Source of the DNA: Alphaproteobacteria bacterium
GTDB taxonomy: Bacteria; Pseudomonadota; Alphaproteobacteria; Rhizobiales; JAKIUO01
DNA length: 64,000 nt
Direction: 5' to 3'
Assembly: GCA_024280475.1 (NCBI GenBank)
Contig: JAJRQA010000228.1
Span: 33,971-97,970, forward strand
Shown here: positions 60,243 to 64,000 of the stretch, piece by piece
Numbering within the stretch: position 1 is the stretch's first letter
Layout of the letters: each line of letters opens with the position of its first letter
Translations under genes and position numbers: made by a program
Notes under the pieces: model-generated
What the model saw: the letters and a program-made list of their open reading frames with translations, nothing else
Database searches by the model: none
Told to the model about the DNA's origin: nothing

Positions 60243-60884
60243 TTATTCCTCCGATTTCTGGTTGGAGGAAAGATCGCTTTTGGCGGCTTCTTCCATCAGG
60301 TCTTCGACTTCATGATTGGCTAGCAGGTTTTCTTGTTCGCCGGTAAAAACGCGCCATGCCGTCTGCAAAAAGCGATAGGTCAAAAGAGCCATGCTAATTG
60401 GTAGAACAGCATAGGGAATGAAGCGGGGAATTTTCTCGTATTTTTCGCCATCGTTCAGCCAAACGGCAAGGAACTGGAGAACGTCCGGCATTGGGATATC
60501 TTCGGTTTCAAGAAAAGCTTGGGTGGTCACGAATGGATACCAATAGTCCCAGCTGCCCTTGAGCAATAAAGCTGCAAAAACCACGCAAGCCAAAGTGGCG
60601 ATGAGCGTCAGGGCTTTACGTGGCCCGGGGGGCAGTGCTTGCACCACGATATCGACACCGATATGAATGGAGTGTTTTACGGCATATGAGGCGCCCAGCA
60701 AGACCAGCCAGGCAAACAGGAATACCGTTGCTTCAAGCGCCCACAAGATATTGGAATTGAAAACATAGCGGGCAATCACATTGGCAAATGTGATGAGGGT
60801 CATGACGCCCAGAAGCAGCGCGATCAGGGTTTCTTCGATAGTGTCGACCGCTCTAGACCAACTGCTTTGCGCGGATGTTGACAT
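60243..60884 (-). CDS. dctQ: TRAP transporter small permease DctQ (start at MSTSAQSS)
   Basis: 4 TM, between dctM and dctP; RYVFNSNILWALE. Confidence 0.92.
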   Translation of the reverse strand: MSTSAQSSWSRAVDTIEETLIALLLGVMTLITFANVIARYVFNSNILWALEATVFLFAWLVLLGASYAVKHSIHIGVDIVVQALPPGPRKALTLIATLACVVFAALLLKGSWDYWYPFVTTQAFLETEDIPMPDVLQFLAVWLNDGEKYEKIPRFIPYAVLPISMALLTYRFLQTAWRVFTGEQENLLANHEVEDLMEEAAKSDLSSNQKSEE

Positions 60885-60980
60885 ATGTTCCCCCAAGACG
60901 ATCATTTGATTGAGGGCTGCGCCGTTTTGCAATGGCGCAGCCCTGTATTCTAGGTCAAAGTCAGATCATAACTGGCGGCC

Positions 60981-61976
60981 TTAATTGGAGCCCTGTGCCG
61001 CTTTGATGAGATCGGCACCGATATCACCTTCAAACTTTTTCCATACTGGCTTGAGCGCGGCAACCCATGCCTTGCGCTGGTCAGCGGTCAGAACGCGAAC
61101 TTTACTGCCTGCAGCAATGATTTTTTGCTTGTTGGCTTCGTTCACAGCGGTTGATTCGCCGTTACGGGTTGTCGTGACTTCTTTGAGAATTTTCAAGAAC
61201 TGGTCGCGCACATCAGGTTTGAGGCTATCAAGCCATTTGACAGATGTGACAACAAGATAGTCGATGATACCGTGGTTTGTTTCGGTCACACCGTCTTGCA
61301 CTTCAAAGAATTTTTTACCGTAAATATTGGACCAGGTGTTTTCCTGCCCATCAATAACTTTGGTCTGCAAGCCGCCATAAACTTCCTTGAAGGACATTTT
61401 TTGCGGGTTGGCGCCAAGCTGTGTGAACTGGGCCACAAGCACATCGGATGCCTGGACGCGAAATTTCAGGCCCTTGGCATCAGATGGATTGACCAGTGGA
61501 CGACTGGCTGACATTTGTTTCATGCCATTATGCCAAAATTCCAGTCCTTGCAGACCGCGTTTGACCATCGAACCCTTGAGTTTTTGTCCAGCTGGTGAAT
61601 TCTGGAATTTATCAACGGCATTGATGTCATTGAACATGAATGGCAGATCGAAGATCCGGAATTTCTTGGTGAATTTTTCAAATTTCGACAAGGACGGAGC
61701 GGCCAATTGAACATCGCCATTTAGCAGGGCTTCTAGCACCTTGCCATCATTATAAAGGCTTGAATTGGGAAAAACCTGCATGCAGGCTTTGCCATTCATT
61801 TCTGCATTGACGCGCTTTTCCAAAAGAGTAGCGGCAATACCCTTTGGATGTTTGTCAGTGTTTGTCACATGAGAAAACTTGATGACAATTTCGCCAGCAT
61901 CGCAATTGGCCATTGCACTGGTTGTGCTGATGGCAAGGACACTTGCTGCAGCTGTGATGATTTTCAGGAAACGCAT
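60981..61976 (-). CDS. dctP: TRAP transporter substrate-binding protein DctP (C4-dicarboxylate type)
   Basis: Signal peptide; VIKFSHVTNTDKHPKGIAATLLEKRV; KVIDGQENTWSNIYGKKFFEVQ. Confidence 0.93.
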   Translation of the reverse strand: MRFLKIITAAASVLAISTTSAMANCDAGEIVIKFSHVTNTDKHPKGIAATLLEKRVNAEMNGKACMQVFPNSSLYNDGKVLEALLNGDVQLAAPSLSKFEKFTKKFRIFDLPFMFNDINAVDKFQNSPAGQKLKGSMVKRGLQGLEFWHNGMKQMSASRPLVNPSDAKGLKFRVQASDVLVAQFTQLGANPQKMSFKEVYGGLQTKVIDGQENTWSNIYGKKFFEVQDGVTETNHGIIDYLVVTSVKWLDSLKPDVRDQFLKILKEVTTTRNGESTAVNEANKQKIIAAGSKVRVLTADQRKAWVAALKPVWKKFEGDIGADLIKAAQGSN

Positions 61977-62126
61977 GGTTCCATCCTCCAGGTGTGGTTC
62001 ATTTACATTTGATGCACCAGATAAAGACCAGATGCATGCTCAGAGCATCTAAGACGTATCGGGGGGACCGCTGCAAGGGGGAAGAGGGATGAAAAACGCA
62101 AAGCGTGGACGAGCAACGCCCGTATT

Positions 62127-62174
62127 GGGTAGAAATGGTGCTAATTGTTCTGGAAATGAGGGATATTTCTACCC
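62127..62174. promoter_or_regulatory. Inverted repeat GGGTAGAAAT-N28-ATTTCTACCC upstream of dctP
   Basis: Perfect 10-bp arms. Confidence 0.5.
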
Positions 62175-62182
62175 ATCGGTTT

Positions 62183-63538
62183 TTAATCCCGGGTTTCATC
62201 GCTATCAGCGCCGAAATCTTCGCGCGAAAGTCCGTATTTTTGCATCTTGTCATAAAGTGATTTGCGAGAAAGCCCAAGCGACTGGTAGGTTTTTTTTAAA
62301 CTGCCGCCATTGCCGGTAAGTTCAGCTGCAATGATATTGCGCTCAAACTCACCTACCTGCTCCGCCAATACTTGCTCACGGGGGTCACCATTGATCGGCT
62401 CGAAGCTATCGAGACCAAGGACATAGCGATCAGCGGCATTGCGCAACTCGCGCACATTTCCCGGCCAGCTCTTATTTGTAAGTCGGGCAAGGGTTGCTGG
62501 ATGGACGTCCAGGGGATCGCGCCGATATCTGGCAGCCGCTTCATTGACGAGATGGATGAACAGGCGCGGAATATCCTCTTTGCGCTCTGCTACTGCTGGC
62601 ATACGCAAGGTCACCACATTGAGACGATATAAAAGGTCTTGGCGAAAACCACCCTTTTGCGCCAATTGTTCAAGGTCGGATTTGCTTGAGGCGATAAATC
62701 GCACATCAAGTTCAATCTGCTCATTGGAACCGAGCCGGGTGATCATTTTTTCCTGGACAGCGCGCAACAGTTTGACCTGCAACTCGATTGGCATGCTTTC
62801 CACTTCATCCAAAAAAACGGTGCCGCGTTTGGCATGTTCAAATTTGCCATAGCGCGCCCGTATGGCACCCGGAAAGGCGCCAGCTTCATGGCCAAACAAT
62901 TCGCTTTCGATGAGATTGGCTGGCAGGGCCCCGCAATTGATCGCCACGAACGGTTGATCCCTTCGTTCGCTGATGGCATGCAGGGCACGCGCCGCCACTT
63001 CTTTGCCGGTGCCAGTATCGCCGAAGATCAGCACATCTGCCTGCGTCTGCGCAACGGCACGGATCTGGCGTCTGATTTCGACCATGACGGGGGCACGTCC
63101 CATTAGCCGGGCTTCCAGTTTGTCGCGCCCACCAACGGCGGAGCGCAGTTTACGGATCTCAAGGGTCATCTGGCGTTTTTCCAGGGCGCGCCCAACCACT
63201 TTGGCAAGATGGACCGGTGCAAATGGCTTTTCGATAAAATCATAAGCGCCCGCCCGCATGGCTTCCACCGCCAATTGCACATCACCATGACCCGTAATCA
63301 GCACGACCGGTAATTCAGGATCAATCTCGAGCAGGTTTTGCATGAGCGCCATGCCATCCATATCGGGCATGCGAATATCGGTCACCACAACGCCATAGAA
63401 ATTGCGGCTGACGAAATCGGCGACCTGTTTGGCGGACGAAAAGCATTTGACATCATATCCGGCCAGATCGAGCGCCTGCTGCGAGGCGATGCGCAAATGC
63501 TCCTCGTCATCGACAAACAGGACACAGGGGTTGGTCAT
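62183..63538 (-). CDS. dctD: Sigma-54-dependent response regulator DctD
   Basis: REC domain, FGDTGTGKEVAARALH, ELFGHEAGAFPGA, Fis-like HTH at C-term. Confidence 0.95.
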   Translation of the reverse strand: MTNPCVLFVDDEEHLRIASQQALDLAGYDVKCFSSAKQVADFVSRNFYGVVVTDIRMPDMDGMALMQNLLEIDPELPVVLITGHGDVQLAVEAMRAGAYDFIEKPFAPVHLAKVVGRALEKRQMTLEIRKLRSAVGGRDKLEARLMGRAPVMVEIRRQIRAVAQTQADVLIFGDTGTGKEVAARALHAISERRDQPFVAINCGALPANLIESELFGHEAGAFPGAIRARYGKFEHAKRGTVFLDEVESMPIELQVKLLRAVQEKMITRLGSNEQIELDVRFIASSKSDLEQLAQKGGFRQDLLYRLNVVTLRMPAVAERKEDIPRLFIHLVNEAAARYRRDPLDVHPATLARLTNKSWPGNVRELRNAADRYVLGLDSFEPINGDPREQVLAEQVGEFERNIIAAELTGNGGSLKKTYQSLGLSRKSLYDKMQKYGLSREDFGADSDETRD

Positions 63539-64000
63539 TGGATGGCCTCGCTTGATTTTACGGTTTGGGGTTTGAGTTTAATCACAAAAACCGCTCCCCC
63601 GTCTTGGTGGTTGCGACCGCTTAGTTCACCGCCAAAATCCTTGACGATATTATAGGAGATCGACAGCCCCAGCCCAAGGCCCTTGCCCACGCCTTTGGTG
63701 GTAAAAAAAGGATCGAAAATCTGGCTTGCCGCCTCCCTTTCAATGCCGGCGCCAAAATCGCGGACCGACAGCGTAATATATTGATCATCGCGGGCGGCTT
63801 TTATTTCGACTTTGGGTTGCGGCAGATCTTCCATCGCATCAAGGCTGTTACCAATCAGATTGACCAGCACTTGTTGCAGCCGCACCTGACCACCAACCAC
63901 CCACAGTTCCTCGCGCGGCAGGTCGACAGATATTTTGGCACCGATGGCCTCGATGCGTGTTGCAAGAATTTCAAGCGCATCATTGATGATGGTTTTGAGA
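63535..64000 (-). CDS. dctB: Sensor histidine kinase DctB, C-terminal part (truncated by window edge)
   Basis: VRLQQVLVNLIGNSLDAME, DFGAGIE, FTTKGVGKGLGLGLSISYNIV; frame stays open to 64000. Confidence 0.92.
   Translation of the reverse strand, partial: LKTIINDALEILATRIEAIGAKISVDLPREELWVVGGQVRLQQVLVNLIGNSLDAMEDLPQPKVEIKAARDDQYITLSVRDFGAGIEREAASQIFDPFFTTKGVGKGLGLGLSISYNIVKDFGGELSGRNHQDGGAVFVIKLKPQTVKSSEAIQ

Noticed and set aside
61977-62182. Sigma-54 -24/-12 promoter for dctP
   Set aside because: No GG-N10-GC element with acceptable flanks was found on the minus strand by eye; a computed matrix scan is needed

Overview
The window is about 64 kb of alphaproteobacterial chromosome, probably Rhizobiales/Hyphomicrobiales-like judging from gene content and order (inference). 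It covers the presumed replication-origin and centromere region. The left 12 kb carries leuS(3' end)-lptE-holA, then the minus-strand block parB-parA-rsmG-mnmG-mnmE-rho-hemJ-hemE, with five parS-like palindromes between 5.0 and 10.4 kb. A G-rich hemE/maf intergenic gap (about 11.8-12.3 kb) is the best oriC candidate. The rest is mostly housekeeping: maf, LMW-PTP, thpR, pdxY, a hisB-DUF2628-hisH-hisA-hisF cluster, ispG, ftsK, lolA, xth, an adenosine-kinase-like gene, ada/ogt-like, nth, ppk2, DUF1476 (ATP synthase zeta/inhibitor family), purC, a PBP activator, rsmI, tolC-like, queD-queE, an FbpABC-type ABC transporter, and a C4-dicarboxylate-type TRAP operon with DctD/DctB. I saw no CRISPR array, IS element, prophage, tRNA or rRNA. 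The items most worth a second look are: (i) a compact multi-hairpin element between lolA and xth that ends in a T-tract; (ii) two dispersed intergenic repeat families, one of which lies where common rhizobial gene order appears broken; (iii) an LCIB/LCIC-type (theta-class) carbonic anhydrase candidate; (iv) a leader ORF with a stop/start overlap upstream of queD; (v) a long hairpin-rich leader before an extremely Lys/Arg-rich M15-type peptidase. No clearly new multigene system was identified. All assignments come from reading the sequence; no database search was run.
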